Of a stretch of DNA of 64,000 nt, positions 16,163 through 25,131 are shown in pieces. Both the position numbers and the translations under genes were made by a program. The first letter of the stretch is position 1. Every line of letters starts with the position of its first letter. Location: the NCBI RefSeq assembly GCF_013386115.1, contig NZ_JACAOR010000001.1, positions 276,639 to 340,638 of the forward strand, read 5' to 3'. Source of the stretch: Pseudomonas gingeri (GTDB lineage Bacteria > Pseudomonadota > Gammaproteobacteria > Pseudomonadales > Pseudomonadaceae). The notes under the pieces are model-generated. The model had not been told where the DNA came from, made no database searches, and saw only the letters and a list, made by a program, of their open reading frames with translations.

Positions 16163-16978
16163 ATGTCCGAAGACGATGACGGCCCCGCCCAGACCCGGGC
16201 CACCGGCGAAACTGTCCTGCGTTACCACCTGTGCTGGAAACACCGTGACCTGGACGGGGTCATGGCCCTCTATCATCCGGACATCCAGTACCACGACTTC
16301 TTCCAGAACCGCCTGCTGGGCCTGGCGGACCTGCGTGAATACGTGCGGGTCAGCATGCCCCGGGAGTCCGACGAGGCACTGGAACACAGCGACCGTATCC
16401 GCCTGGACGGCAACACGGCCTTCATTCAATACAGGATCACCCTGCGCGGCGGCGAGGGACTGGTGTCGTTTCGCTCCAGCGAGGCGATCACCGTGCGTGA
16501 CGGGCTGATCTGGCGGGTCAACGAATACGCTTCCCTGGTGCATGAGCAGCCTGCCCGTTCGGCGACCGGCGTGCTGCGGCCGGCGGTCAGTCGCCTGGGG
16601 CTGTCGCCACGGCAACTGAGCTTCATGGCCGACGATCTGCAGCAGTACTTCGAGCGCCAGCAAGCCTACCTCGATCCCGAACTGGACCTGCAACGGGTGG
16701 CGAAGGAGTGCGGCTACAGCCGCAACCAGATTTCCTACCTGCTCAACCAGGTGCTCGGCCAGAGTTTCTATCGCTATGTGAACCAGGCGCGACTGCAACA
16801 TCTGCTGGCGGCGCTGGACAAGGCGGAGCAGCCGGCGCGTATCGACGAACTGGCCTTTGCCGCCGGGTTCAATTCTCTCTCGGCCTTCTACAAGTGCTTT
16901 CGCGAGCACACGGGCCTGTCGCCCAAGGCCTATGCCCGGCAAATTTCTCTGCGTGCACGCGCGCAAGACACCTTCTGA
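16163..16978 (+). CDS. SnoaL/NTF2-like domain fused to AraC-type DNA-binding domain
   Basis: 271 residues. Residues ~10-130 form a SnoaL-like pocket domain (RYHLCWKHRDLDGVMALYHPDIQYHDF; VRDGLIWRVNEYASL). Residues ~155-265 carry two helix-turn-helix units of an AraC-type regulator: LDLQRVAKECGYSRNQISYLLNQVLGQSFYRYVNQARLQ and IDELAFAAGFNSLSAFYKCFREHTGLSPKAYA. A small-molecule sensor joined to an activator domain is the natural reading. It lies 49 bases upstream of the FAD oxidoreductase on the same strand and may control that gene, the cupin and the binding protein after it. Confidence 0.85.
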   Translation: MSEDDDGPAQTRATGETVLRYHLCWKHRDLDGVMALYHPDIQYHDFFQNRLLGLADLREYVRVSMPRESDEALEHSDRIRLDGNTAFIQYRITLRGGEGLVSFRSSEAITVRDGLIWRVNEYASLVHEQPARSATGVLRPAVSRLGLSPRQLSFMADDLQQYFERQQAYLDPELDLQRVAKECGYSRNQISYLLNQVLGQSFYRYVNQARLQHLLAALDKAEQPARIDELAFAAGFNSLSAFYKCFREHTGLSPKAYARQISLRARAQDTF

Positions 16979-17027
16979 GCAGCGGTACTAGGATCACCAC
17001 CATCTGTTACAGGTTGTGGAGTCTGGA

Positions 17028-18434
17028 ATGCCGGTGTGGCGAAATATCAGTTTATGGATGGATCAGCTCGATGAGCCGCTGACGCCGCGGGCCAGCCTGG
17101 AACAGGACCTGGACGTCGACGTGGCGATTATCGGCGCCGGTTACACGGGGCTGTGGACCGCCTATTACCTCAAGCGCCAGGCGCCTGAGCTGAAAGTGGT
17201 GATCGTCGAGGCGCAGACCGCCGGCTTTGGTGCTTCCGGGCGCAACGGTGGCTGGGTGATGGGCAACCTGCTGGGCGAGGATCGACTGCTCGCCGGCCTG
17301 TCACCGGAACAGCGCCGGGCTTCCTTCGATCTGCTGCACGGCATTCCCGACGAGGTGAAGAGTGTCCTCGATCAGGAGGGCATCGACTGCGATTATCGCA
17401 AGGGCGGAGTGCTGTACTGCGCCGCGCGTTACCCCGAGCAGGAACACAGCCTGCGCGCCTATCTGGACAAGCTGTACAAGCAGGGCCTCAACGAGTCCGA
17501 CTATGTCTGGCTGAGCCCCGAGCAACTGGCCCGGCAGATCCGTGTTGCCCGACCTTACGGCGGGATCTTCGCGCCGCATATCGCCACCGTGCAGCCGGCC
17601 AGGCTGGTGCGCGGGCTGGCCCGGGCGGTGGAGCGCCTTGGCGTGCCGATCTATGAAAACAGCCCGGTGACCGATTGGCGTTCCGGCGGCCTGCGCACGG
17701 CCAGGGCCCAGGTCCGCAGCCACTGGGTGGTGCCGGCGGTCGAAGGCTACTCGGTGACCTTGCCCCCCCTGGGGCGCTACCAGTTGCCGGTACAGAGCCT
17801 GCTGGTGGCGACCGAGCCCCTGTCGGCGGCGACCTGGGACGAAATCGGCCTGAGCCAGGGCCAGGCGTTCAGCGAAAGCAGTCGCCAGGTCACCTACGGC
17901 CAGCGCTCCGCCGATAATCGCCTGGTGTTCGGTGCCCGTGGCGGGTATCGCTTCGCCGGCCAGCTACGGCATGACTTCAACCTGACCGAGCAGGAAATCG
18001 AACTGCGCCGCTATCTGTTCGGCGAACTGTTCCCGCAGTTGAAAAAAGTCCGTATCACCCACGCCTGGGGCGGCAACCTCGGTATGTCGCGGCGTTTCCA
18101 GCCGCACATGCTCTGCGACCGCGCCAACGGTATCGCCCTGGCCGGCGGTTACGGCGGCGAGGGCGTCGGCGCCAGTCACCTGGGCGGGCGCACCCTGGCC
18201 GACCTGATCCTGCAGCGGGATACCCAGCGGGTCCACCAGCCCTGGGTGATCCCGCAGGGCGGCCTGGCGGCGCTGAGGGCCTGGGAGCCCGAGCCCTGCC
18301 GCTGGCTGGGCTACAACGCGATCATTCGCAGCTTTGTCCATGAAGACCAGACCCTGGCCAATCCCAACACCCCGCCGTGGCGCCGCAAGCTGGCCAGCGG
18401 CGTGGCCGGGTTCATGGAAGGTTTCATGAAATAA
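17028..18434 (+). CDS. FAD-dependent amine oxidoreductase (PuuB/PauB-like)
   Basis: 468 residues of the DAO fold. The FAD Rossmann motif is VDVAIIGAGYTGLWTAYYLK; GFGASGRNGGWVMGN follows. The C-terminal FAD region has WGGNLGMSRRFQPHML and GYGGEGVGASHLGGRTLADL, typical of gamma-glutamylputrescine/gamma-glutamylpolyamine oxidases. The start at 17028 follows GGAG by six bases; a GTG at 17016 is less likely. Together with the cupin and polyamine-binding protein genes downstream this points to polyamine or related amine catabolism. The exact amine is not readable from sequence. Confidence 0.85.
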   Translation: MPVWRNISLWMDQLDEPLTPRASLEQDLDVDVAIIGAGYTGLWTAYYLKRQAPELKVVIVEAQTAGFGASGRNGGWVMGNLLGEDRLLAGLSPEQRRASFDLLHGIPDEVKSVLDQEGIDCDYRKGGVLYCAARYPEQEHSLRAYLDKLYKQGLNESDYVWLSPEQLARQIRVARPYGGIFAPHIATVQPARLVRGLARAVERLGVPIYENSPVTDWRSGGLRTARAQVRSHWVVPAVEGYSVTLPPLGRYQLPVQSLLVATEPLSAATWDEIGLSQGQAFSESSRQVTYGQRSADNRLVFGARGGYRFAGQLRHDFNLTEQEIELRRYLFGELFPQLKKVRITHAWGGNLGMSRRFQPHMLCDRANGIALAGGYGGEGVGASHLGGRTLADLILQRDTQRVHQPWVIPQGGLAALRAWEPEPCRWLGYNAIIRSFVHEDQTLANPNTPPWRRKLASGVAGFMEGFMK

Positions 18435-18477
18435 CCGGCGCGATTGCGCCGGGTCATCCACCCGCAGGACTGATCCC

Positions 18478-18819
18478 ATGAGCATTACGCAATTCAAGAA
18501 CACCGCCACGGCCACCCTCGAAGTCTCCAACCCGGTCGCGGTGCCCCTCAGCGAGCAGGTTTCCGTGGCGTCGGTGACCTGTGTCGAACGCAACGACGGT
18601 GTCGAGACCGGCATCTGGGAGTGCACCCCGGGGCGCTGGCGGCGGCAGATCGTCGCCCAGGAGTTCTGTCACTTTATCCAGGGCCGCTGCACCTTCACCC
18701 CGGACAACGGCGAAACCCTGCACATAGAAGCCGGCGATGCACTGATGTTGCCGGCAAACAGTACCGGAATCTGGGATATCCAGGAAACCGTGCGCAAGAC
18801 TTACGTCCTGATTTTCTGA
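18478..18819 (+). CDS. Cupin-domain protein
   Basis: 113 residues, one small cupin: GIWECTPGRWRRQIVAQEFCHFIQGRCTFTPDNGE then IEAGDALMLPANSTGIWDIQETVRKTYVLIF. This matches the Cupin_3 (EutQ-like) group that is often found beside FAD amine oxidases and aldehyde dehydrogenases in Pseudomonas. It begins 43 bases after the oxidoreductase stop with AGGA upstream and is surely in the same operon. The catalytic or binding role is unknown. Confidence 0.82.
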   Translation: MSITQFKNTATATLEVSNPVAVPLSEQVSVASVTCVERNDGVETGIWECTPGRWRRQIVAQEFCHFIQGRCTFTPDNGETLHIEAGDALMLPANSTGIWDIQETVRKTYVLIF

Positions 18820-18841
18820 TCCCTGATCACTTGAGCCTGCC

Positions 18842-18849
18842 AACAAAAA
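18842..18849 (+). promoter_or_regulatory. Candidate Crc/Hfq site before the polyamine-binding protein gene
   Basis: AACAAAAA fits the A-rich motif AANAANAA and lies 22 bases upstream of the ATG at 18872. Hfq with Crc blocks translation at such sites in Pseudomonas when preferred carbon sources are present. Motif match only. Confidence 0.4.
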
Positions 18850-18871
18850 AACCATACACAGGAATCCACTC

Positions 18872-19951
18872 ATGATCCGCATGTCCATTGCTCCCTTGAT
18901 GCTGGTGGCGTCCTTCGCCCAGGCGGGCGAAACCGTCAAGATCTACAACTGGTCGGACTATGTCGCCCCGGACACCACCAAGAACTTCCAGACTGAAACC
19001 GGGATTGGTTTCAGCTATGACGTCTATGACAGCAACGAGACCCTGGACGGCAAGTTGATGACCGGCAAATCGGGTTACGACGTGGTGTTTCCTTCCAACC
19101 ACTTCATGGCCCGGCAGATCCAGGGCGGTGCGCTGAAGAAGCTCGACAAGAGCCAGTTGCCGAACTGGAAGAATCTCAATCCGGCCTTGCTCAAGGCGCT
19201 GCAGGTCAACGACCCGGGCAACGAACATGGTTTCCCTTACCTGTGGGGCAGCACCGGCATCGGCTACAACATCGACAAGGTCAAGGCGGTGCTGGGGGAC
19301 AATGCACCGGTGGACTCCTGGGACCTGATCTTCAAGCCCGAGAACATGAAGAAGTTGCAGAAGTGTGGCGTGGCGATTCTCGACAATGGTCCCGAGTTGC
19401 TGCCGGCGGCGCTTAATTACCTGGGCCTGCCGCACCACAGCAAGAATGCGGCGGACTACAAGAAGGCCGAGGATCTGTTGATGAAAGTGCGGCCCTACGT
19501 GGCGTATTTCCATTCATCCAAATACACCTCGGACCTGGCCAATGGCGATATCTGCGTTGCCGTGGGTTTCTCCGGCGATATCCTGCAGGCCGCCAGTCGT
19601 GCCACGGAGGCCAGGAATGGCGTGAATATCGGTTATTCGATTCCCAGGGAAGGCGCGGCCATCTGGTTCGACATGGTGGCCATGCCCGCCGATGCACCGG
19701 ATGAAAAGGCCGGTTATGCCTTCATGAACTACCTGCTGCGTCCGGAGGTCATGGCCGGTATCAGCAACTATGTGAAGTACGCCAACGGCAACTCGGCGGC
19801 CGACAGCCTGGTGGACCCGGCGCTCAAGGCGGATACCAAGGTGTATCCGAGCCCGGAGATGATGGGCAAGCTGTTCGCGCTGGAGGCCATGCCGCTGAAT
19901 ATCGACCGGATCCGTACCCGGTTGTGGAACAAGATCAAGACCGGCGAATAA
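18872..19951 (+). CDS. Polyamine ABC transporter substrate-binding protein (PotF/SpuD-like)
   Basis: 359 residues, secreted (IRMSIAPLMLVASFAQAGE). The opening TVKIYNWSDYVAPDTTKNF and the stretches YDVVFPSNHFMARQIQGGAL, HGFPYLWGSTGIGYN, DICVAVGFSGDILQA and GAAIWFDMVAMPADA are typical of periplasmic spermidine/putrescine-binding proteins. No permease or ATPase gene follows; a terminator-like hairpin and then a chemoreceptor gene do. It must therefore share a transporter encoded elsewhere or serve as a sensor. The upstream FAD oxidoreductase and cupin genes suggest the same pathway. Ligand not assignable. Confidence 0.9.
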   Translation: MIRMSIAPLMLVASFAQAGETVKIYNWSDYVAPDTTKNFQTETGIGFSYDVYDSNETLDGKLMTGKSGYDVVFPSNHFMARQIQGGALKKLDKSQLPNWKNLNPALLKALQVNDPGNEHGFPYLWGSTGIGYNIDKVKAVLGDNAPVDSWDLIFKPENMKKLQKCGVAILDNGPELLPAALNYLGLPHHSKNAADYKKAEDLLMKVRPYVAYFHSSKYTSDLANGDICVAVGFSGDILQAASRATEARNGVNIGYSIPREGAAIWFDMVAMPADAPDEKAGYAFMNYLLRPEVMAGISNYVKYANGNSAADSLVDPALKADTKVYPSPEMMGKLFALEAMPLNIDRIRTRLWNKIKTGE

Positions 19952-19976
19952 TTATCGCGGTATCGGGTCATTGCCT

Positions 19977-20016
19977 AAAAGGGCGGGAGTGGACTGGATC
20001 CGTTCCCGCTTTTTTA
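19977..20016 (+). terminator. Rho-independent terminator after the polyamine-binding protein gene
   Basis: GCGGGA-GT-GGA and TCC-GT-TCCCGC form an imperfect stem (19983-20009), flanked by AAAA upstream and TTTTTT downstream. It starts 25 bases after the stop codon. Confidence 0.75.
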
Positions 20017-20326
20017 TTGGCGGTGCATTTATTGGATCCATAACAGTGTTTAATGCGTTATAGAGTTACATTGCTGAAACGGTTGACTAATATTAAATAG
20101 CCATCTTTTTGGCGTCATAGAGATAACTTCTCAACCGCTTGTAATTATTTAAAATATTTTTACCCGTCGCCCTGAATAAAACATAAAGTCCTGCCGATAT
20201 CGGTAATAAGCCCGCGAGTTTTTCACAGACGTGGCGTTAACCGTCGGGCGGAGCATCGTCGTGTTCCCACCTGGTGGACAGATGGCATGGACGCTAGCAG
20301 CCCCCAATGTTCAGAGAGAGCTTCCC
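20017..20326 (+). promoter_or_regulatory. AT-rich leader of the chemoreceptor gene with a sigma-28-like -10 box
   Basis: 310 bases without a gene. The stretch 20040-20170 is AT-rich. GCCGATAT at 20193-20200 matches seven of eight bases of the FliA (sigma-28) -10 box GCCGATAA. At the usual spacing the -35 is weak (TGAATAAA; TAAA lies 12 instead of 15 bases away). Chemoreceptor genes are commonly FliA-dependent, so this is a fair but unproven candidate. Confidence 0.4.
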
Positions 20327-21952
20327 ATGTCCCTACGTAATATGAATATCGCCCCTCGGGCCTTTCTCGGTTTTGCCTTTATCGCATTGCTGGTGGTGGT
20401 GTTGGGGGTGTTTGCACAAACGCGCATGACGGTCATCCGTCAGGCCTCGGTCGATATGAACACCAACCAGTTGCCGAGCGTCGGTTATCTGAGCAATGTG
20501 ATCGAAGGGGTCCTGCGCTTGCGCATCCTGTCGTTTCGCGTGCTGATCAATCGCGAGCCCGCGGCCTTGCAGGAAGCCGACACCCGTATCACCTTCCTCA
20601 CGGACAAGATCCGCAAGGATCAGAAGAGTTATGCCGATTTGCCTTCCGCGGGCGAGGAGCTGGCCAAGTACAAGGAGTTCGCCGCCACCCTCGATACCTA
20701 TCTCAGGGACCAGGGGCAAATGCTCGAACTGTCGCGGCAGAACAGGATCGATGACATGCGCAACCTGATCAACAACCAGATCAAGGCCGGCACCGATCTG
20801 ATGGGCGCGCAGCTCAACCAGTTGATGGACATCAACAAGGCCGGGGCCAAGGCTGCCTCGGCAGAAGCCGGCCAGCAGTATGACAACGCAAGCCTGGGCA
20901 TTATCAGTGTCTCGGTCGTCGCGGCATTGATGACCGTGCTGCTCGCCTGGCTGCTGACCCGCAGCATCGTCACTCCCTTGAACAGGGCGTTGGCCGCGGC
21001 CGAGAGCATTGCCGGTGGCAACCTGACCAAGCCGATCGAGGTGGACGGCAAGGACGAACCGGCGCGTTTGCTCACGGCGTTGGCGGCCATGCAGGGCAGC
21101 CTGCGCAAGACCATCGAACAGATTTCCGGCTCGGCCACCCAGCTTGCCTCCGCGGCGGAAGAACTCAGCGCGGTGACTGAAGAGGCCTCTCGGGGCTTGC
21201 AGCAGCAGAACAACGAAATCGAACAGGCGGCCACCGCGGTCAACGAAATGACCAGTGCCGTTGAAGAAGTGGCGCGCAATGCGGTCTCGACGTCCGAGGC
21301 GTCCCAGCAATCCAACCTGGCGGCGCGCGAAGGCCGCGACCGGGTGGTGGAAACCGTCGGCGCGATCCAGGCCATGACCCAGGACGTGCAGAACACTTCC
21401 GTGCTGATCGAAGGCCTGGCGACGCAGGGGCGGGATATCGGCCAGGTACTGGACGTGATTCGGGCGATTGCCGAGCAGACCAACCTGCTGGCGCTCAACG
21501 CCGCCATCGAAGCGGCCCGTGCCGGTGAGGCCGGTCGTGGCTTCGCCGTGGTCGCCGACGAAGTCCGGGCCCTGGCCCATCGTACCCAGCAGTCGACCCG
21601 GGAAATCGAACAGATGGTGGCGGGGATCCAGAACGGCACCGGCGAGGCGGTGCAATCGATGCAGCAGAGCAACCAGCGGACCCAGACCACTCTGGAAATG
21701 GCCCGCGCCGCCGGTGTCGCCCTGGAACAGATCACCCACTCGATCAACCTGATCAACGAGCGCAACCTGGTGATCGCCAGTGCTTCGGAAGAGCAGGCGC
21801 AAGTCTCCCGGGAAGTCGACCGCAACCTGGTGAATATCCGCGACCTGGCGACCCAGTCGGCCGCCGGGGCCAACCAGACCAGTGCGGCCAGCCATGAGCT
21901 GTCACGTCTGGCGGTGGACCTGAATGCGATGGTGGCGCGTTTCGTTATCTAA
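20327..21952 (+). CDS. Methyl-accepting chemotaxis protein
   Basis: 541 residues from the ATG at 20327 (GAGAG upstream). Membrane helix 1 is [18 protein letters not shown]. Then comes a periplasmic ligand domain of ~155 residues, all helical in appearance (4-helix-bundle type), membrane helix 2 ([21 protein letters not shown]) and a HAMP domain. The cytoplasmic signalling hairpin has the invariant tip [39 protein letters not shown]. Methylation regions are Glu/Gln/Ala-rich. It has no pentapeptide tether for CheR/CheB. It lies next to the orphan polyamine-binding protein gene but behind a terminator. Ligand unknown. Confidence 0.93.
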   Translation: MSLRNMNIAPRAFLGFAFIALLVVVLGVFAQTRMTVIRQASVDMNTNQLPSVGYLSNVIEGVLRLRILSFRVLINREPAALQEADTRITFLTDKIRKDQKSYADLPSAGEELAKYKEFAATLDTYLRDQGQMLELSRQNRIDDMRNLINNQIKAGTDLMGAQLNQLMDINKAGAKAASAEAGQQYDNASLGIISVSVVAALMTVLLAWLLTRSIVTPLNRALAAAESIAGGNLTKPIEVDGKDEPARLLTALAAMQGSLRKTIEQISGSATQLASAAEELSAVTEEASRGLQQQNNEIEQAATAVNEMTSAVEEVARNAVSTSEASQQSNLAAREGRDRVVETVGAIQAMTQDVQNTSVLIEGLATQGRDIGQVLDVIRAIAEQTNLLALNAAIEAARAGEAGRGFAVVADEVRALAHRTQQSTREIEQMVAGIQNGTGEAVQSMQQSNQRTQTTLEMARAAGVALEQITHSINLINERNLVIASASEEQAQVSREVDRNLVNIRDLATQSAAGANQTSAASHELSRLAVDLNAMVARFVI

Positions 21953-21968
21953 GCGCCGGATGATGGAC

Positions 21969-22040
21969 CGTTCCCACGCTCTTGTGGGAACGGGCTTGCC
22001 CGCGAAACTTTGATCCGTGACGCAGAGCGTAGGAACGATC
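21969..22040. repeat. Degenerate GTTCCCACGC / REP composite repeat
   Basis: CGTTCCCACGCTCTTGTGGG is followed by a REP-like GGGCTTGCCCGCGAA and then GTGACGCAGAGCG and GGAACGATC. It looks like a shortened copy of the element at 12079-12185 with a REP-type piece inside. It lies between the convergent chemoreceptor and esterase genes. Confidence 0.7.
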
Positions 22041-22060
22041 CCATCCTCGCCCTGCGTGCG

Positions 22061-22990
22061 CTAAAGGCTCAGATAGCGCCGCAACTGCGCCAGCAGCTTC
22101 TCGTACAGCAGATCCACTTCCTGGGCCATTCCCCGTGCCCGCAGGCAGCCGTGGACCAGTCCCAGGCCCAGATGCAGGCTGGCGGTGCCGCCGGCCTGCT
22201 TCAACCGCTCGAAATAACACACCCCGTCATCCCGCAGCGGATCGTATTGCGCCACGGCAATAAAGGCCGGGGCCAGGCCGTGGAAATCCGTGGCCTGCAA
22301 GGGCATGGCATAGGCCGAGGGTTTGCCCGGGCCCGGCAGGTACAGCGTGTGGTAGCAATGCACGTCGCTGGCGCTGAGCAACGGCGCATCCGCGCACTCG
22401 CTGCGTGACGGCAGTCCGTCATCACCGCCCAGCCCCGGGTAGATCAGGGCCTGTACCAGCGGCTGGGGCTCCCCGGCATCGCGCAAGGCCAAGCACACGG
22501 CTGCGGCGAGGTTGCCGCCGGCGCTGTCGCCGGCAATCGCCAGGCGGTTGCGGTCCAGTTGCCAGTCTTCGGCGTCGTTGCGCAAGCTGCGCCAGACGGC
22601 CAGGCAATCGTCGAAGGCTGCCGGAAAGGGCTGTTCCGGTGCCAGCCGGTAGTCGACCGCGACCACCACGGCCTTGAGCAGCGATGCCAGTTCGGCGGTG
22701 ATGAAATCATGGGAGTCGAGATCGCCCACCACCCAGCCACCACCGTGCAGATAGACCACGCAAGGCCAGCCGTCTGCTGGACGAGGGGAGGTGGGCCGGT
22801 ACTGGCGCACGGGCACCCCGGCGATCCGCTGCTCGCTGACCGCGATGTCGGCCGGGCGTGGAGGGGTAAAGGCCTTGCACATCTCGCTGTAGCCGATGCG
22901 CAGGCCCTGGATGCTGCTGTCCGGGTAACCGAAGCCGAGGGTCTTGTCGACAAAGGCGCTCAGTTCGGGAGAAAGGGGGTAATTGCTCAT
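22061..22990 (-). CDS. Alpha/beta hydrolase, hormone-sensitive-lipase family esterase
   Basis: 309 residues. The oxyanion motif VVYLHGGGWVVGDLDSHD, the nucleophile elbow AIAGDSAGGNLAAAVCL (Ser), the Asp in AVAQYDPLRDDG and the His in LGLVHGCL form the catalytic set of the HSL/family IV esterases. There is no signal peptide, so it is cytoplasmic and probably acts on short acyl esters. The start at 22990 is preferred: the open frame extends upstream only into repeat sequence. Monocistronic; convergent with the chemoreceptor gene. Confidence 0.88.
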   Translation of the reverse strand: MSNYPLSPELSAFVDKTLGFGYPDSSIQGLRIGYSEMCKAFTPPRPADIAVSEQRIAGVPVRQYRPTSPRPADGWPCVVYLHGGGWVVGDLDSHDFITAELASLLKAVVVAVDYRLAPEQPFPAAFDDCLAVWRSLRNDAEDWQLDRNRLAIAGDSAGGNLAAAVCLALRDAGEPQPLVQALIYPGLGGDDGLPSRSECADAPLLSASDVHCYHTLYLPGPGKPSAYAMPLQATDFHGLAPAFIAVAQYDPLRDDGVCYFERLKQAGGTASLHLGLGLVHGCLRARGMAQEVDLLYEKLLAQLRRYLSL

Positions 22991-23044
22991 TGGGGTTCCA
23001 TGGTTACAGGACGCGAAGCCTGTAGGAGTGCGGTTCATGCAGGA

Positions 23045-23368
23045 ACGGGCTGGCCCGCGAAGCTCCAGCAACCTCAAGGTCCTCTTCGCGGGCAAGCCCG
23101 CTCCCACAATATCCGTGCCGGGCTGTAATCCTGTGCTCAGCCAACCGGCCCTGTGGGAGCTGGCTTGCCAGCGAAGAGGCATCATGGGCGCTGCAAGTCT
23201 CAAGGTCCTCTTCGCGGGCAAGCCCGCTCCCACAATGTCCGTGCCGGGTTGTAATCCTGTGCTCAGCCAACCGGCCCTGTGGGAGCTGGCTTGCCAGCGA
23301 AGAGGCCATCATGGGCGCTGCAAGTCTCAAGGTCCTCATTCGCGGGCAAGCCCGCTCCCACAATGTCC
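23045..23368. repeat. Array of REP repeats with a 126-127 base tandem unit
   Basis: Five or more REP-type palindromes of the CGCGGGCAAGCCCGCTCCCA form alternate with CTGTGGGAGCTGGCTTGCCA. A block beginning CCTCTTCGCGGGCAAGC recurs at 23081, 23207 and 23334, so a unit of ~126 bases is tandemly repeated about two and a half times. Short open frames here are repeat translations. The array separates the esterase gene from the choline-binding protein gene. Confidence 0.85.
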
Positions 23369-23378
23369 GTGCCGATGG

Positions 23379-24320
23379 TTATTTCAAGCTGGCCTGCACG
23401 GTCGCCACGCCATCCTTGCCGTCGATGCTGGTGACACCGGCCAGCCAGCGCTGCAGATCCTCGGGGTGATCACGCAACCATTTCTTCGCCACGTCCTGGG
23501 GTGTCTGGCGCTCCATGATCGGCACCATCAACTGGCTTTCCTGGGCGGCGGTGAAGGTCAGGTTTTCCAGCAGCTTGTTCACGTTCGGGCAACGCTCGGC
23601 GTAGTCCGGGGCCGTGACGGTGGAGACTGTCGCGGCGCCTTCGTTGGGACCATAGACATCTTCGCTGCCGGTCAGGTAGGCGATCTTCATGTTGATGTTC
23701 ATCGGGTGCGGCGTCCAGCCGACGAAGACCACGAACTCCTTGCGATTGACGGCCCGCTGTACCGCCGCGAGCATCCCGGCTTCACCGGACTCGACCAGCT
23801 TGAATCCCTTGAGGCCGAAGTGATCGGTGTCGATCATAGTCTTGATGGTGGTGTTGGCGCCGCTGCCCGGTTCGATCCCGTAGAGGGTGCCCTTGAGCTG
23901 GTCCTTGAACTTGGCGATATCGGCAAAGGTCTTCAGTCCGGCGTCGGCGACATACTGCGGGACGGCCAGGGTCGCCTGGGCGTCGGCCAGACTCGGCTTG
24001 GCCATGACCTTGACCTGGTTGGCGGCCACGAACGGCTCGATATTCTTGTCCATCGCCGGCTTCCAGTAGCCGAGGAAGATATCCAGGCGCTTGTCGCGGA
24101 TACCGGCAAAGATGATCTGCTGCACGGCACTGGTCTGCTTGCTTTCATAGCCCAGGCCGTTGAGCAGTACGTCCGCCATGCCGCTGGTGGCGATGACGTC
24201 GGTCCAGTTGACGACACCCATGCGCACGCTCTTGCAGGAGGCGTCGTCGCTGGCGAATGCCGGGTTGCTCAGGAGTGCGGTACCGCAGAGGAACAGACAG
24301 CTGGTGAACAGTCTTTTCAT
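23379..24320 (-). CDS. Choline/betaine-type ABC transporter substrate-binding protein
   Basis: 313 residues with a signal peptide ending LSNPAFASDD. The mature part fits the OpuAC/ProX class: VRMGVVNWTDVIATSGMADVLLNGLGYE, IFLGYWKPAMD, GIEPGSGANTTIKTMI, VVFVGWTPHPMNINMKIAYL and AKKWLRDHPEDLQRWLAGV. The Trp residues that make the quaternary-ammonium cage are present. Pseudomonas has several orphan members (for choline, betaine and carnitine) that share one permease. No permease is adjacent here, so this is probably one of those. The exact ligand is inferred only. Start chosen at 24320, where the signal peptide begins. Confidence 0.85.
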   Translation of the reverse strand: MKRLFTSCLFLCGTALLSNPAFASDDASCKSVRMGVVNWTDVIATSGMADVLLNGLGYESKQTSAVQQIIFAGIRDKRLDIFLGYWKPAMDKNIEPFVAANQVKVMAKPSLADAQATLAVPQYVADAGLKTFADIAKFKDQLKGTLYGIEPGSGANTTIKTMIDTDHFGLKGFKLVESGEAGMLAAVQRAVNRKEFVVFVGWTPHPMNINMKIAYLTGSEDVYGPNEGAATVSTVTAPDYAERCPNVNKLLENLTFTAAQESQLMVPIMERQTPQDVAKKWLRDHPEDLQRWLAGVTSIDGKDGVATVQASLK

Positions 24321-24468
24321 GTTGGAAGGTCTCGCGGCAGGTCGTTTATTGTCGAGGCCGGTGTCTTCATGCACCGTCCGGCCACGTTACGCAGCCGTTA
24401 GCTGGCAAAAGCGCACCAGGGCGACCGGCTTTTGCACTGCAGCGACTCCCTGCCGTTATATCAGCAAG

Positions 24469-25080
24469 TCATACCCACAGGCTCAGCCAGGCTGAAACCA
24501 GCAACAGCAACGCCATGCAGCGGTTGAAACGCCGCATCGCCAGGGGCGAGCGAAACAGCCGGGCCGAGCCGACCCCCAGCACGGCCCACAGGCCCATGCA
24601 GGGCAGCGACACCAGGAAGAACACCAGGGACAGCGACAGCACATGGGCCTGGCGTTCGGCGCCGCTGCCGGCGAACACCCCGACCACCGCCAGGGCCATC
24701 ATCCACACCTTGGGGTTGATCAGTTGCAGGCTGGCCGCACCCAGCAGTCCGAGGCGCCTTGCCGGTTCCGCTCCACCGTCGATGACGCTCGCCGGGGCGC
24801 TGAAAATCTGCCAGGCGAGGTAGCTCAGCCAGGCGATGCCCAGCCATTGCATGGCGACCTGCACCAGGGGCATGCCGGTCAGCGACTGGCCGACGCCGCT
24901 GCCCACCAGCAGCACGATCAGCGCGGCTGCGGCGCAGGCACCGAGAATGATCGGCAGCGCCGCGACCAGGCCGTAGCGGGCACTGTTGCTCAGCACGAGG
25001 ATATTGGTCGGTCCCGGGGTGATGGAGGCGACAAAGGCAAAGAGCAGGAAGGGCAGCAGGCTCGGAAAGGTGGACAACAT
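24469..25080 (-). CDS. LysE/RhtB family amino acid exporter
   Basis: 203 residues, six hydrophobic segments, with the family motifs FVASITPGPTNILVLSNSARYG near the N-terminus and LINPKVWMMALAVVGVF in the middle. Members export amino acids or their analogues. The gene follows the AraC-type regulator on the same strand with 51 bases between, and that regulator is its likely controller. Substrate unknown. Confidence 0.88.
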   Translation of the reverse strand: MLSTFPSLLPFLLFAFVASITPGPTNILVLSNSARYGLVAALPIILGACAAAALIVLLVGSGVGQSLTGMPLVQVAMQWLGIAWLSYLAWQIFSAPASVIDGGAEPARRLGLLGAASLQLINPKVWMMALAVVGVFAGSGAERQAHVLSLSLVFFLVSLPCMGLWAVLGVGSARLFRSPLAMRRFNRCMALLLLVSAWLSLWV

Positions 25081-25131
25081 GGGCAGGGGCTCCGCGTAGA
25101 GATCGATGGGACGATCTTCGCGGCTGCCGCT

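Noticed and set aside
23045..23368. CRISPR array
   Set aside because: The repeated units are REP palindromes in a 126-127 base tandem unit; spacers are also repeated and no cas genes are present.
22983..24401. 472-codon plus-strand frame across the REP array and opposite the choline-binding protein gene
   Set aside because: Made of repeat translation and antisense sequence.
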